This document shows, one piece after another, positions 56,750 through 64,000 of a stretch of DNA of 64,000 nucleotides. Origin of the DNA: UBA7692 sp964650845 (GTDB taxonomy: Bacteria > Bacteroidota > Bacteroidia > Chitinophagales > LD1); contig CAZYXR010000007.1 in assembly GCA_964650845.1 (NCBI GenBank), positions 5,599 to 69,598 on the forward strand, read 5' to 3'. The number at the start of each line of letters is the position of its first letter. The stretch's first letter is position 1. Below the pieces are notes generated by a model. It did no database searches. It saw nothing but the letters and a program-made list of their open reading frames with translations, and had not been told where the DNA came from. Both the position numbers and the translations under genes were made by a program.

Positions 56750-56958
56750 GCTTGAACTTTGTTTGTTTCAAATGTACACCCAAAATCAAAGTTCTGTTTG
56801 TTTTATTTAACTTTCTTTACCAACATAGTTGTGAACTGCATATTATAGCAGAATAGCTAATTTATAGACCTTTTGGTCTAATATTAACATATCTCACACA
56901 AACAAAATATTACGGTTTGCCGTGCAAAAATCAATCAATATTTTTCTTTTGCCGCCAC

Positions 56959-57597
56959 ATGGCTAAATTCATACCAATCTTTCCACTAAAACTTGGAGTT
57001 TTTCCGGGGCAGTATCTCAACCTGCACATCTTTGAACCACGCTACAAGCAATTGATAAACGATTGTTTTGAAGCCGGTAAAAACTTCGCCATTCCGGCAG
57101 TATTAGACGATACACTTTATGAATACGGCACCGAACTGCGCTTGACAGAAATTGTAAAACGCTACGAAAATGGCGAGATGGATATTAAAACAGAAGGTGT
57201 GGGTATTGTAAAAATTTTGGAAGTGGTGCGCGAAGTGCCCGACAAACTTTACACAGGCGCAATTGTAATAGACATGCCTTACAAACCTTTAGATACAGAC
57301 GAGCTGAATCCAACCTTGTTGGAATTGATTATTAAGCTTCATAAACACATCGGCACCAATTTCAGCCCACTTGAAAAATTCAAAAATCCTCTTTCGTTCG
57401 ATTTAACACCCTACGTTGCCATGTCGTTGGAAGATCAGTGTAGGCTGTTAAGTGTAGAATCAGAAAAACAAAGACAGTTAATTTTGATTCAACACCTTGT
57501 AAAAGTGATTCCAACTATTGACGAGGCAAATAAAGTACGTCAAAAAGTTCAAATGAATGGTCATTTCCGAAACGAAACCTCGCCCGATAAGTTTTAA
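56959..57597 (+). CDS. LON peptidase substrate-binding-domain protein
   Basis: 212 codons from 56959 (MAKFIPIFPLKLGVFPGQYL). IFPLKLGVFPGQ...LHIFEPRYKQLINDC and TELRLTEIVKRYENGEMDIKTEGVG are the LAN/LON-substrate-binding fold. There is no ATPase or protease domain. Its role is unknown in bacteria. Confidence 0.88.
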   Translation: MAKFIPIFPLKLGVFPGQYLNLHIFEPRYKQLINDCFEAGKNFAIPAVLDDTLYEYGTELRLTEIVKRYENGEMDIKTEGVGIVKILEVVREVPDKLYTGAIVIDMPYKPLDTDELNPTLLELIIKLHKHIGTNFSPLEKFKNPLSFDLTPYVAMSLEDQCRLLSVESEKQRQLILIQHLVKVIPTIDEANKVRQKVQMNGHFRNETSPDKF

Positions 57598-57676
57598 TAA
57601 TCACATCATCAAAAAAAAGGCATTTCAATAGTTTGAAAATAGCTATTTATTTGCACCCTTCTTTCCAACAACCTTT

Positions 57677-58177
57677 ATGCAGCGCATTAACGTAAGCTAC
57701 TACAAAAACCGAGCACATCAGAAAAAGAAAAAATTAGCTGCATTCCTAAAAAAACTGCACAAAAAACAACCTGCCAATCTTTTGCAACAAGTAAAAATTG
57801 CAGATGCCGAAGTGTGGCAAGAAGTAAACTGCCTTGGCTGTGCCAATTGCTGCAAAACCATGACCCCAACATGGAAAAAAGCAGAACTAAAAAAGGTTGC
57901 CGCTTTTGTGGGCATGAGCTATGACGACTACTACGAAAAATACATAAACGTAGATGAAGACAATGGCGACTTGGTAAACAAAATACAACCTTGCCAACAT
58001 TTAGATTTAAAAACCAACATGTGCAGCGTTTATGAAATTCGCCCGCACGACTGCCGATTTTTTCCGCATTTCATCCGCAAAGATTTTTTAGACCAAACCA
58101 AAGTTTATACCGAAAACCTACATCGCTGCCCTGCCACTTTGCTGCTGGTAGAAAAATTAGAAGCCGCCATCGCATAG
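57677..58177 (+). CDS. YkgJ-family cysteine-cluster protein
   Basis: 166 residues. CLGCANCCKTMTPTW plus CQHLDLKTNMCSVYEIRPHDCRFFPHF is the CxxCxxCC...C...C pattern of the YkgJ/UPF0153 cluster, thought to bind a metal or Fe-S centre. Function unknown. Confidence 0.88.
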   Translation: MQRINVSYYKNRAHQKKKKLAAFLKKLHKKQPANLLQQVKIADAEVWQEVNCLGCANCCKTMTPTWKKAELKKVAAFVGMSYDDYYEKYINVDEDNGDLVNKIQPCQHLDLKTNMCSVYEIRPHDCRFFPHFIRKDFLDQTKVYTENLHRCPATLLLVEKLEAAIA

Positions 58178-58291
58178 ATTGTGGCTTTTGCTTACCTAAA
58201 CTTTGTTACGTTTGAACCCCCAAAGCTCAGCTAAGTTCTATATGTTTCTTGCTCTGTTTTGATAATTTTTTTTCAAACTAAATATTACACC

Positions 58292-58795
58292 ATGCAAGCA
58301 ACACAAAACACCGTTGTAAAAATCTCTTACCAATTGCGCAATGAACCCACCGGAGGCATTGTAGATGAGGCTACCGAAGATGCACCATTTTCATTTCTTT
58401 TTGGTCACCAAAACGTATTACCAAAATTTGAAGAATACCTGCAAGGCAAAGTTGCCGGCAATCAGTTTCACTTCGTTCTTTCGCCCGAAGATGGCTATGG
58501 CGTGTTTGAAGAAAGCGGAGTAGTGCAACTTAGCAAAGACATGTTTATGCACGAAGGTGTTTTGCAAGAAGATGTGTTAACCATTGGCAATGTAATTCCA
58601 CTGCAAGACCAAGATGGCAATCCTTTTCAAGGTAGAGTAGTAGGTGTAGAAAACGAAGCAGTAGTAATTGACCTAAACCATCCGCTTGCAGGCAAAGAAC
58701 TTCACTTTAGCGGTGTTGTTTTAGAAGTGCGCGAAGCACACCCTGTTGAAATTGAACATGGACACGTACACGAAGGCGGCAATCACCATCACTAA
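58292..58795 (+). CDS. FKBP-type peptidyl-prolyl isomerase, SlyD-like
   Basis: 167 codons from 58292 (MQATQNTVVKISYQLRNEPT). The FKBP core (FSFLFGHQNVLPKFEEYL, GVFEESGVVQ) carries the inserted-flap domain with HPLAGKELHFSGVVLEV typical of SlyD, and a His-rich tail (HGHVHEGGNHHH) that binds nickel. Helps protein folding and metal handling. Confidence 0.93.
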   Translation: MQATQNTVVKISYQLRNEPTGGIVDEATEDAPFSFLFGHQNVLPKFEEYLQGKVAGNQFHFVLSPEDGYGVFEESGVVQLSKDMFMHEGVLQEDVLTIGNVIPLQDQDGNPFQGRVVGVENEAVVIDLNHPLAGKELHFSGVVLEVREAHPVEIEHGHVHEGGNHHH

Positions 58796-58816
58796 TTTTC
58801 AATTACATCAATAAAC

Positions 58817-58849
58817 AAAAAAGGTTGGACATAATATCCAACCTTTTTT
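58817..58849. terminator. Bidirectional terminator between slyD-like gene and THX
   Basis: 13-bp perfect stem (AAAAAAGGTTGGA / TCCAACCTTTTTT), loop CATAATA, T runs on both strands. It serves the two convergent genes. Confidence 0.92.
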
Positions 58850-58874
58850 GTTTTTAATAAAATTAAATGCAAAA

Positions 58875-59108
58875 CTATTCAGCAGCATCCGATTTTTTTG
58901 CCGCTGCTTTTTTTGCAGGTGCGCGTTTAGCTACTTTCTTTTCTTCGGTAGCTGTTTCGGCCTTAGCTGCTTTAGCTTTAGTGGCTTTTTTTGCAGGCGC
59001 AGCCACAACTGCAGCTACTGTAGTTTTCTTTACTTTTTGAGGTCTTGAGTTACCAAAAGAACCTTTGAATGTTTTTCCTTTTCGAGTGCGTTTATCTCCC
59101 CTTCCCAT
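58875..59108 (-). CDS. 30S ribosomal protein THX with Ala/Lys-rich tail
   Basis: 77 codons from 59108. MGRGDKRTRKGKTFKGSFGN is the THX core, which inserts in the small-subunit head. The remaining 50 residues are Ala/Lys-rich (KKATKAKAAKAE, APAKKAAAKKS), resembling histone-H1-like tails. Usual THX proteins are about 25-45 residues, so this one is extended. Confidence 0.85.
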   Translation of the reverse strand: MGRGDKRTRKGKTFKGSFGNSRPQKVKKTTVAAVVAAPAKKATKAKAAKAETATEEKKVAKRAPAKKAAAKKSDAAE

Positions 59109-59166
59109 AATATTATTTTTTTGAATTGTGCGCGAAGATATGTTTTTCAACCACCTTGCAAAAAAC

Positions 59167-59199
59167 AAAACGTCCCTACCACAAAAGCAGGGACGTTTT
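59167..59199 (-). terminator. Terminator of the HU gene
   Basis: AAAACGTCCCT / AGGGACGTTTT stem (11 bp) with 11-nt loop; on the minus strand it is followed by TTTTTT. It lies 23 bp past the HU stop. Confidence 0.85.
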
Positions 59200-59221
59200 T
59201 GAGAACCAAATAAGTGAAAAA

Positions 59222-59497
59222 CTATTTGTTTACTTTCTCACTCAATTGTTTGCCTGCTTTGAAGCGTACAACTGTTTTAGCTTTGATTTTAATTTCTTTT
59301 CCTGTGCGTGGGTTGCGACCTTTGCGGGCAGCACGTTTGCTAACAGAAAAAGTTCCAAAGCCTACCAATGTAACACGGTCGCCTTTTTTCAAAGTGCCTT
59401 CTACACCAGATAAAACTGCATCTAAAGCATCACCTGCTTGTGCTTTTGTAATTCCTGCATTCGCAGCGATTCTGTCCACCAAATCTCCTTTGTTCAT
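59222..59497 (-). CDS. DNA-binding protein HU
   Basis: 91 residues: MNKGDLVDRIAANAGITKAQ, TLVGFGTFSVSKRAARKGRNPRTGKEI and the terminal LSEKVNK. HU bends and compacts DNA. The 315 bp upstream (59498-59812) is AT-rich and holds no gene that I can see. Confidence 0.97.
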   Translation of the reverse strand: MNKGDLVDRIAANAGITKAQAGDALDAVLSGVEGTLKKGDRVTLVGFGTFSVSKRAARKGRNPRTGKEIKIKAKTVVRFKAGKQLSEKVNK

Positions 59498-59812
59498 GAG
59501 CTATTGATTTTTGTTTGTGAAAAAATTTTGTGAAAGCGAATGAAACAAGGCGCAACAAGGCTTGCAAATCCTATCGCATCAAATTTTGTTGATAACTGAA
59601 AGACAAAATAATCTGCCACAAATAAACAAAACACAACTTTTTGATTTGCAATACTTTATATCATATTTTTTTACATCGATAAAAATGATTGCTGTGGATA
59701 TTTATATTGTTGAAAACCTTACTACACAACGTTTTCAACACAAAAATGCGACTTTCGAGCCTATCCTATTATTCCATCACTTCACTACATTAGCGCGGAA
59801 CAAAAAGAAGTA

Positions 59813-59998
59813 ATGCAGTTATTTTCAGTAAAAAACATCATGCTATTTGCTTTCGCAGCATCCATGCTATTTACAATTCCGGCTTGCAAGAGCGGCAAGT
59901 TAGATTGCCCTGCGTATAGCGACAATCCATCGCCAGCCGGTATTCCAAAAGGCAATAAAACAAAATCGGGTGTTTTTCCGCCAAACATGAAACGTTAA
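59813..59998 (+). CDS. Small lipoprotein
   Basis: 61 residues with a signal and lipobox (AFAASMLFTIPACKSGK, lipid Cys25), then a short Pro/Asn-rich end (SPAGIPKGNKTKSGVFPPNM). Function unknown. It precedes the glycosyltransferase gene by 23 bp and is probably co-transcribed. Confidence 0.65.
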   Translation: MQLFSVKNIMLFAFAASMLFTIPACKSGKLDCPAYSDNPSPAGIPKGNKTKSGVFPPNMKR

Positions 59999-60021
59999 TA
60001 AAGTAAGCATCTACAATAGCA

Positions 60022-61926
60022 ATGACGCTTTCTGTAATTATTGTAAACTATAATGTAAAACACTTTTTGGTGCAATGCCTGCAAAGTGTGGCTGCGGCTA
60101 TTAAACAAATAGATGCCGAAGTATTTGTAGTTGATAACAACTCAACCGATGATTCGGTAAAAATGGTTGCAGAAAATTTTGGATGGGTAAAGCTGATAGC
60201 CAATAAAGAGAATACAGGTTTTTCAAAGGCAAACAATCAGGCAATAAAAGAAGCGCAGGGCGAGTTTATTCTTTTACTGAACCCTGATACCATAGTTGCC
60301 GAAGATACATTTACCAAATGCATTGCATTTATGAATTCAGATAAGCAAGCAGGTGGCTTGGGCGTGCACATGATTGATGGCAGAGGAAATTTTTTGCCCG
60401 AAAGCAAAAGAGGATTACCCACACCGGCAGTGGCATTTTACAAAATATTTGGGCTAAGTTTTTTGTTTCCAAAATCAAAAACATTTGGCAAGTATCATCT
60501 TGGTTATTTACCAGAAAATAAAAACTGCGAGGCAGAAATTTTATCGGGTGCATTTATGCTGATGCGCAAAGAAGTGTTGGATAAAATTGGATTGCTGGAC
60601 GAAACTTTTTTCATGTATGGCGAAGATATTGACCTTTCGTATCGCATCGAAAAAGCCGGTTATAGAAATTACTATTTCAGCGAAACAACCATCATTCATT
60701 ACAAAGGAGAAAGCACCAAAAAAGGAAGCCTTAATTATGTAAAGGTATTTTACCAAGCAATGATAATTTTTGCGCAAAAGCATTTTACGGGCAGCAGTGC
60801 CGGAGCATTTGCCATACTTATAAATACTGCTGTTGTATTTCGCGCAATACTTACTTTAGTTACCGGAATTTTAGCATCCTCCCTCCTGCCGCTTATTGAT
60901 GCAGTTTTGATGTTTTTAAGTATAGCATTTATTCAAAACTATTGGGCTGCCAACATCAAATTTGCCGAGCATTACTACCCCGAAAAATTTCTTTTACTGG
61001 TTGTACCCGTTTACATTACTGTGTGGATTCTTAGCACATTGTTGAGTGGTGGCTACGAGCGTCCTTACAGAATCAGTCGCGTTTTTAAAGGGATAGTTTT
61101 GGGTACTTTACTTATTAGTGCAGCTTATGGATTACTACCCAATGAATGGCGATTTTCGCGGGCAATAATTATTTTGGGGGCAGCGGGCAGCGGCTTGGTA
61201 ATGTTGCTAACACGCACAGTTTACAACTTATACAAACACAATCAATTTAGCATAGAACCCGATGAGCAACGAACTATTGCCATTGCCGGAAATGCGGCCG
61301 AAAGACAAAGAACAATTCAGATATTGAATAATGCAGGTATAGATGCCGTAATAATTGAAACCGAAAACATTGATGAGTTGCCGCAACTTCAAAAAATGTG
61401 TGATGTGAACGAGATAATTTTCTGCGCTGCTTCTTTTAGTTACAAGTCTATCATCCACTCTATCAAAAATTTAGGCACGCTAACCGAGTATAAAATCATC
61501 AACCCGGGTAGCAACGTAATTATAGGCAGCAATTCTAAAAATACCGCAGGCGATATTTATGCAGATGATGCCGCTTATGCACTAAGCAATCCATTGTCGT
61601 TACGCAAAAAACGCTTAATGGATATTGCTGTGGCAGTAATTGGTTTATTGTTTTTTCCACTAACGGCAGTTGTTGTAAAAAATGCAGGGAACTTTTTCGC
61701 CTCTTGCATGGCAGTGCTACAAGGCAAAAAAACATGGATTGGATATTGCGGAACCAATAATGACTTTGCAACACTACCAAAGATTCCTGAGGCCGTTTTT
61801 GCCATTGATAATGCAAAAAACACTACTGCCGGCACTCGCGCTTTTGAACTGAACAAGCTTTATGCTAAAAGGTATAAAGCAGGCGATGAGTTGATGCTAT
61901 TCCTAAAAGCACTGCTTAGGCGGTAA
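60022..61926 (+). CDS. Chimeric GT2 glycosyltransferase with sugar-transferase-like C-terminus
   Basis: 634 residues. Residues 1-260 are a complete GT2 family enzyme: SVIIVNYNVKHFLVQCLQS, VVDNNSTDDS, and metal-binding LNPDTIV, with the catalytic YGEDIDLSYRIEKAG. Four or five membrane segments follow (about residues 265-400). The C-terminus (TIAIAGNAAERQRTIQIL; LRKKRLMDIAVAVIGLLFF) looks like a Rossmann nucleotide-binding domain and part of an undecaprenyl-phosphate sugar transferase. Probably adds sugars to a lipid-linked glycan. A single long frame shows no break. Confidence 0.78.
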   Translation: MTLSVIIVNYNVKHFLVQCLQSVAAAIKQIDAEVFVVDNNSTDDSVKMVAENFGWVKLIANKENTGFSKANNQAIKEAQGEFILLLNPDTIVAEDTFTKCIAFMNSDKQAGGLGVHMIDGRGNFLPESKRGLPTPAVAFYKIFGLSFLFPKSKTFGKYHLGYLPENKNCEAEILSGAFMLMRKEVLDKIGLLDETFFMYGEDIDLSYRIEKAGYRNYYFSETTIIHYKGESTKKGSLNYVKVFYQAMIIFAQKHFTGSSAGAFAILINTAVVFRAILTLVTGILASSLLPLIDAVLMFLSIAFIQNYWAANIKFAEHYYPEKFLLLVVPVYITVWILSTLLSGGYERPYRISRVFKGIVLGTLLISAAYGLLPNEWRFSRAIIILGAAGSGLVMLLTRTVYNLYKHNQFSIEPDEQRTIAIAGNAAERQRTIQILNNAGIDAVIIETENIDELPQLQKMCDVNEIIFCAASFSYKSIIHSIKNLGTLTEYKIINPGSNVIIGSNSKNTAGDIYADDAAYALSNPLSLRKKRLMDIAVAVIGLLFFPLTAVVVKNAGNFFASCMAVLQGKKTWIGYCGTNNDFATLPKIPEAVFAIDNAKNTTAGTRAFELNKLYAKRYKAGDELMLFLKALLRR

Positions 61927-61927
61927 T

Positions 61928-63526
61928 TTATTTTAAACGCTTAGTTAGGTTTTTGCCGGTTACTACTGATGCTGTAAGCAACCCTGCCGAAAGCGCACCA
62001 CCCACACCACACGAAACCACATCTTGCCCGGTAACAAACAGGTTTTTTACCGGAGTTTTAGGGCGCAGATAACTTTGTTTGAATCGTTCCACATCATGAT
62101 CTATTCCATACAACTCACCAAACTTGTAATTGGTAAAATGCGCAGTGCTTAACGGAGTAGAAAGTTCGTAATAGTCAATTTTACCGCGCAAGTGCGGCTC
62201 ATGTTCAAATAGTTTTTCGAGCAACCTCCGGCTCAATTTTTCTTTTTGGGCTTCATACTCATCTCCGCGCTTCATCCACTCCTTATCGCTCCACTTTTCG
62301 TACCATTGGTATGGTGCAAGAGTTATAATTTCAATAGTGGAACGCTCAGGAAATTTCTCTTCCCAAGCAGGATCTTTAGCCGCTGGAAAAGAAATATAAA
62401 CAACAGGCAGTTCAGCATCAGGATTTTCGAGATAGGCAGCAATATTTTTATCGTGATCGTAATTGTCAGGAAAAATCCAATAATTGGCTTTGCCTAAATT
62501 CAATGAAGATTTTGAATGCCGCAAACCAACGTACAAACACACATGCCCTACCGATGGTTTCACACCTTTCAAGTTTGAAAAAAGATTTTTCTTTTCAGCA
62601 ATTTCCTTTGGCACTAAATGGTGAAAGGTATTGTAGATTCCGGCATTGCTGATGATTGATTTAGCGAAATACTCATCGCCATTTTCCATACGCACACCAA
62701 TGGCTTTTTCATTTTTCACAATCACTTCTTGCACCCCTGCATTTACAAACAACTCGCCACCGGCAGCACATATTGTAGGAGCAATAGAATCAAAAATTTG
62801 TCCCGATCCTCCAATCGGGTAGCTGCCTCCGCGCATGTAATGTTTTGCAAGCACTGCGTGCATCATAAAGCTGCTTTGCGAGGGCGGCAAACCATAATCG
62901 CCAAACTGCCCAGTAAGCACAGCAATCAATTCTTTATTGGTGGTAATTTCCTGCATTATTTCCAACGTAGGGCGATTCCATTTCATCGCTTTTTTGCGCA
63001 ACCAACCGCTTAAAAAAGGTTGCAAAAATGAAGGCAGCAATTTTTCGATGTAAAATTTCATTTGCGCCTTTTGCGCAGCAAAAATTGCTTCGATGTATGT
63101 ATCTATTGCCTTAGCATCTTCAGTAGTAGTAAAATAGGTTTTCAGTTTTGTTTTAAAGGCATCGGCATTCTTCACAAAGTGATACACTTTTTTACCAAAT
63201 ATCATTTTATCGTACACCTCACCCATATCGGCCCATTGCAATCTTCCTTCGCTTATGTAGTTGAACAACTTGGTCATAATGTGCATTTCATTTTGCACTT
63301 CGCCTACATAATGCACGCCCACATCCCACAGGTAACCTCTGCGCATATACACATGTGTAAAACCTCCGGCTGTGTAGTGCTTTTCTAACACTAATACTCT
63401 TTGCCCTTCTTTGGCAAGCATGGCTGCGGTAGTAATGCCTCCCATACCCGATCCTATTACAATTGCATCAAAACTTCCACTTGGTTTATGCGTAAGATAA
63501 GACTGAATGTGTTTAGATTTTATCAT
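61928..63526 (-). CDS. FAD-dependent oxidoreductase, RetSat/carotenoid-desaturase family
   Basis: 532 residues with the dinucleotide motif IVIGSGMGGITTAAMLAKEG and a second segment HYTAGGFTHVYMRRGYLWDVG. The C-terminal TGQDVVSCGVGGALSAG completes FAD binding. It fits the retinol saturase/CrtI-CrtN amine-oxidase group, which saturates or desaturates isoprenoids. The substrate is not defined by neighbours. It ends 1 bp from the convergent GT2 gene. Confidence 0.85.
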   Translation of the reverse strand: MIKSKHIQSYLTHKPSGSFDAIVIGSGMGGITTAAMLAKEGQRVLVLEKHYTAGGFTHVYMRRGYLWDVGVHYVGEVQNEMHIMTKLFNYISEGRLQWADMGEVYDKMIFGKKVYHFVKNADAFKTKLKTYFTTTEDAKAIDTYIEAIFAAQKAQMKFYIEKLLPSFLQPFLSGWLRKKAMKWNRPTLEIMQEITTNKELIAVLTGQFGDYGLPPSQSSFMMHAVLAKHYMRGGSYPIGGSGQIFDSIAPTICAAGGELFVNAGVQEVIVKNEKAIGVRMENGDEYFAKSIISNAGIYNTFHHLVPKEIAEKKNLFSNLKGVKPSVGHVCLYVGLRHSKSSLNLGKANYWIFPDNYDHDKNIAAYLENPDAELPVVYISFPAAKDPAWEEKFPERSTIEIITLAPYQWYEKWSDKEWMKRGDEYEAQKEKLSRRLLEKLFEHEPHLRGKIDYYELSTPLSTAHFTNYKFGELYGIDHDVERFKQSYLRPKTPVKNLFVTGQDVVSCGVGGALSAGLLTASVVTGKNLTKRLK

Positions 63527-63639
63527 ACTCTGTTGCGATAGCTGAGTAAAAGAAGCAATTAAAAGTGAAATGCTTGCATCTTTAAAAATCGTACCATTTC
63601 CGAATCGGCAAAACAGATTTTAATTGTAGTTTAGCTTTC

Positions 63640-63963
63640 ATGAATTCGTATTCTCAATTATCCATTTCGTCAATTGCATTTTTTATATTGTTTGCTACTT
63701 CGTGTGGCAGAACACCATTTCCATGTTTTTCCATCAGCGAATACGAAGACAGTATTCCGGTAAACAAAACAATTTACTTTAATGCCGTTTGCTCGGATAA
63801 AGCCAAAGAATACTTTTGGTCTTTTCCAAACGATAGCGTGGCCTATGAGCAAGCGGTGAGTTACATTTTTCGCGACACGGGTGTTTTTGAAGTTTCACTT
63901 TTAGTTGCCAATGGCACAAAGTCTAGAGTTGGCACCAAAAAACTCACCGTAAAGCAACCTTAA
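63640..63963 (+). CDS. PKD-domain lipoprotein
   Basis: 107 residues. Lipoprotein signal FFILFATSCGRTP (Cys22). A single PKD-like domain (YEQAVSYIFRDTGVFEVSLLVANGTKSRVGTK) fills the rest. Such small exported binding proteins are common in Bacteroidota. The last 37 bases of the window (63964-64000) hold only the start of a possible terminator (AAAAAAAGCC). Confidence 0.7.
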   Translation: MNSYSQLSISSIAFFILFATSCGRTPFPCFSISEYEDSIPVNKTIYFNAVCSDKAKEYFWSFPNDSVAYEQAVSYIFRDTGVFEVSLLVANGTKSRVGTKKLTVKQP

Positions 63964-64000
63964 CTTTTCTCTACAATATTTGCCGCATAAAAAAAGCCTG

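Noticed and set aside
56865..56880. TAGACC-TTTT-GGTCTA small palindrome upstream of the LON-domain gene
   Set aside because: Six-base arms with no T run; too common by chance to call an operator.

Overview
The window comes from a Bacteroidota chromosome, probably Chitinophagia- or Sphingobacteriia-like. The evidence is a type IX secretion (T9SS) sorting domain on a giant metalloprotease, a TonB-receptor barrel, PorT-like and OMPP1-like outer-membrane proteins, a long type II-C Cas9 with 47-bp repeats, a THX ribosomal protein, and promoters of the Bacteroidota form TTTG-N19-TAnnTTTG. Genes are dense on both strands, with housekeeping and envelope functions mixed. Two short runs of N (2796-2816 and 39068-39077) are assembly gaps, and each falls inside a gene.

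Left part (1-24.6 kb): the end of a TonB-dependent receptor; a DUF721 protein and a YugP-like zinc protease; two paralogous lipoproteins; an alpha/beta hydrolase; an unusually short ribosomal operon (rpsC-rplP-rpmC-rpsQ-rplN-rplX-rpsD) with its own promoter and terminator; a LolA-like protein; tyrS; bioB-bioF; a sugar-nucleotide epimerase; a cytochrome c-FTR1 iron permease; valS; a permease-ACP-ketosynthase operon whose ketosynthase carries UGA exactly at the catalytic cysteine; recJ; a beta-propeller lipoprotein; and an HSL-type esterase.

CRISPR region (24.7-33.6 kb): a pentapeptide-repeat protein, a CRISPR array with 11 full repeats plus one degenerate repeat, cas2, cas1, a MazF/RHH toxin-antitoxin pair, cas9, and a tracrRNA divergent from cas9 that pairs with the first 22 nt of the repeat. 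Every repeat contains TATCTTTG, the Bacteroidota -7 box, so crRNAs are probably made on the + strand from promoters inside the repeats. cas genes run the opposite way, toward the array.

Right part (33-64 kb): a LolD-like ATPase, an M28 peptidase with membrane segments, outer-membrane proteins, a methyltransferase, a Trp/Tyr/Asn/Gly-rich secreted protein, tgt convergent with a homologue of the queuosine-tRNA mannosyltransferase, a 21-bp tandem-repeat tract, asnB, a deacetylase-like protein, a T9SS-exported M43 protease, trxB, a glyoxylate-shunt pair aceA/aceB separated by a four-helix-bundle gene inside inverted repeats, a stand-alone response regulator, a LON-domain protein, a cysteine-cluster protein, a SlyD-like isomerase, THX, HU, a chimeric GT2 glycosyltransferase and a RetSat/CrtI-like oxidoreductase. 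No tRNA or rRNA gene and no recognisable transposase was seen.
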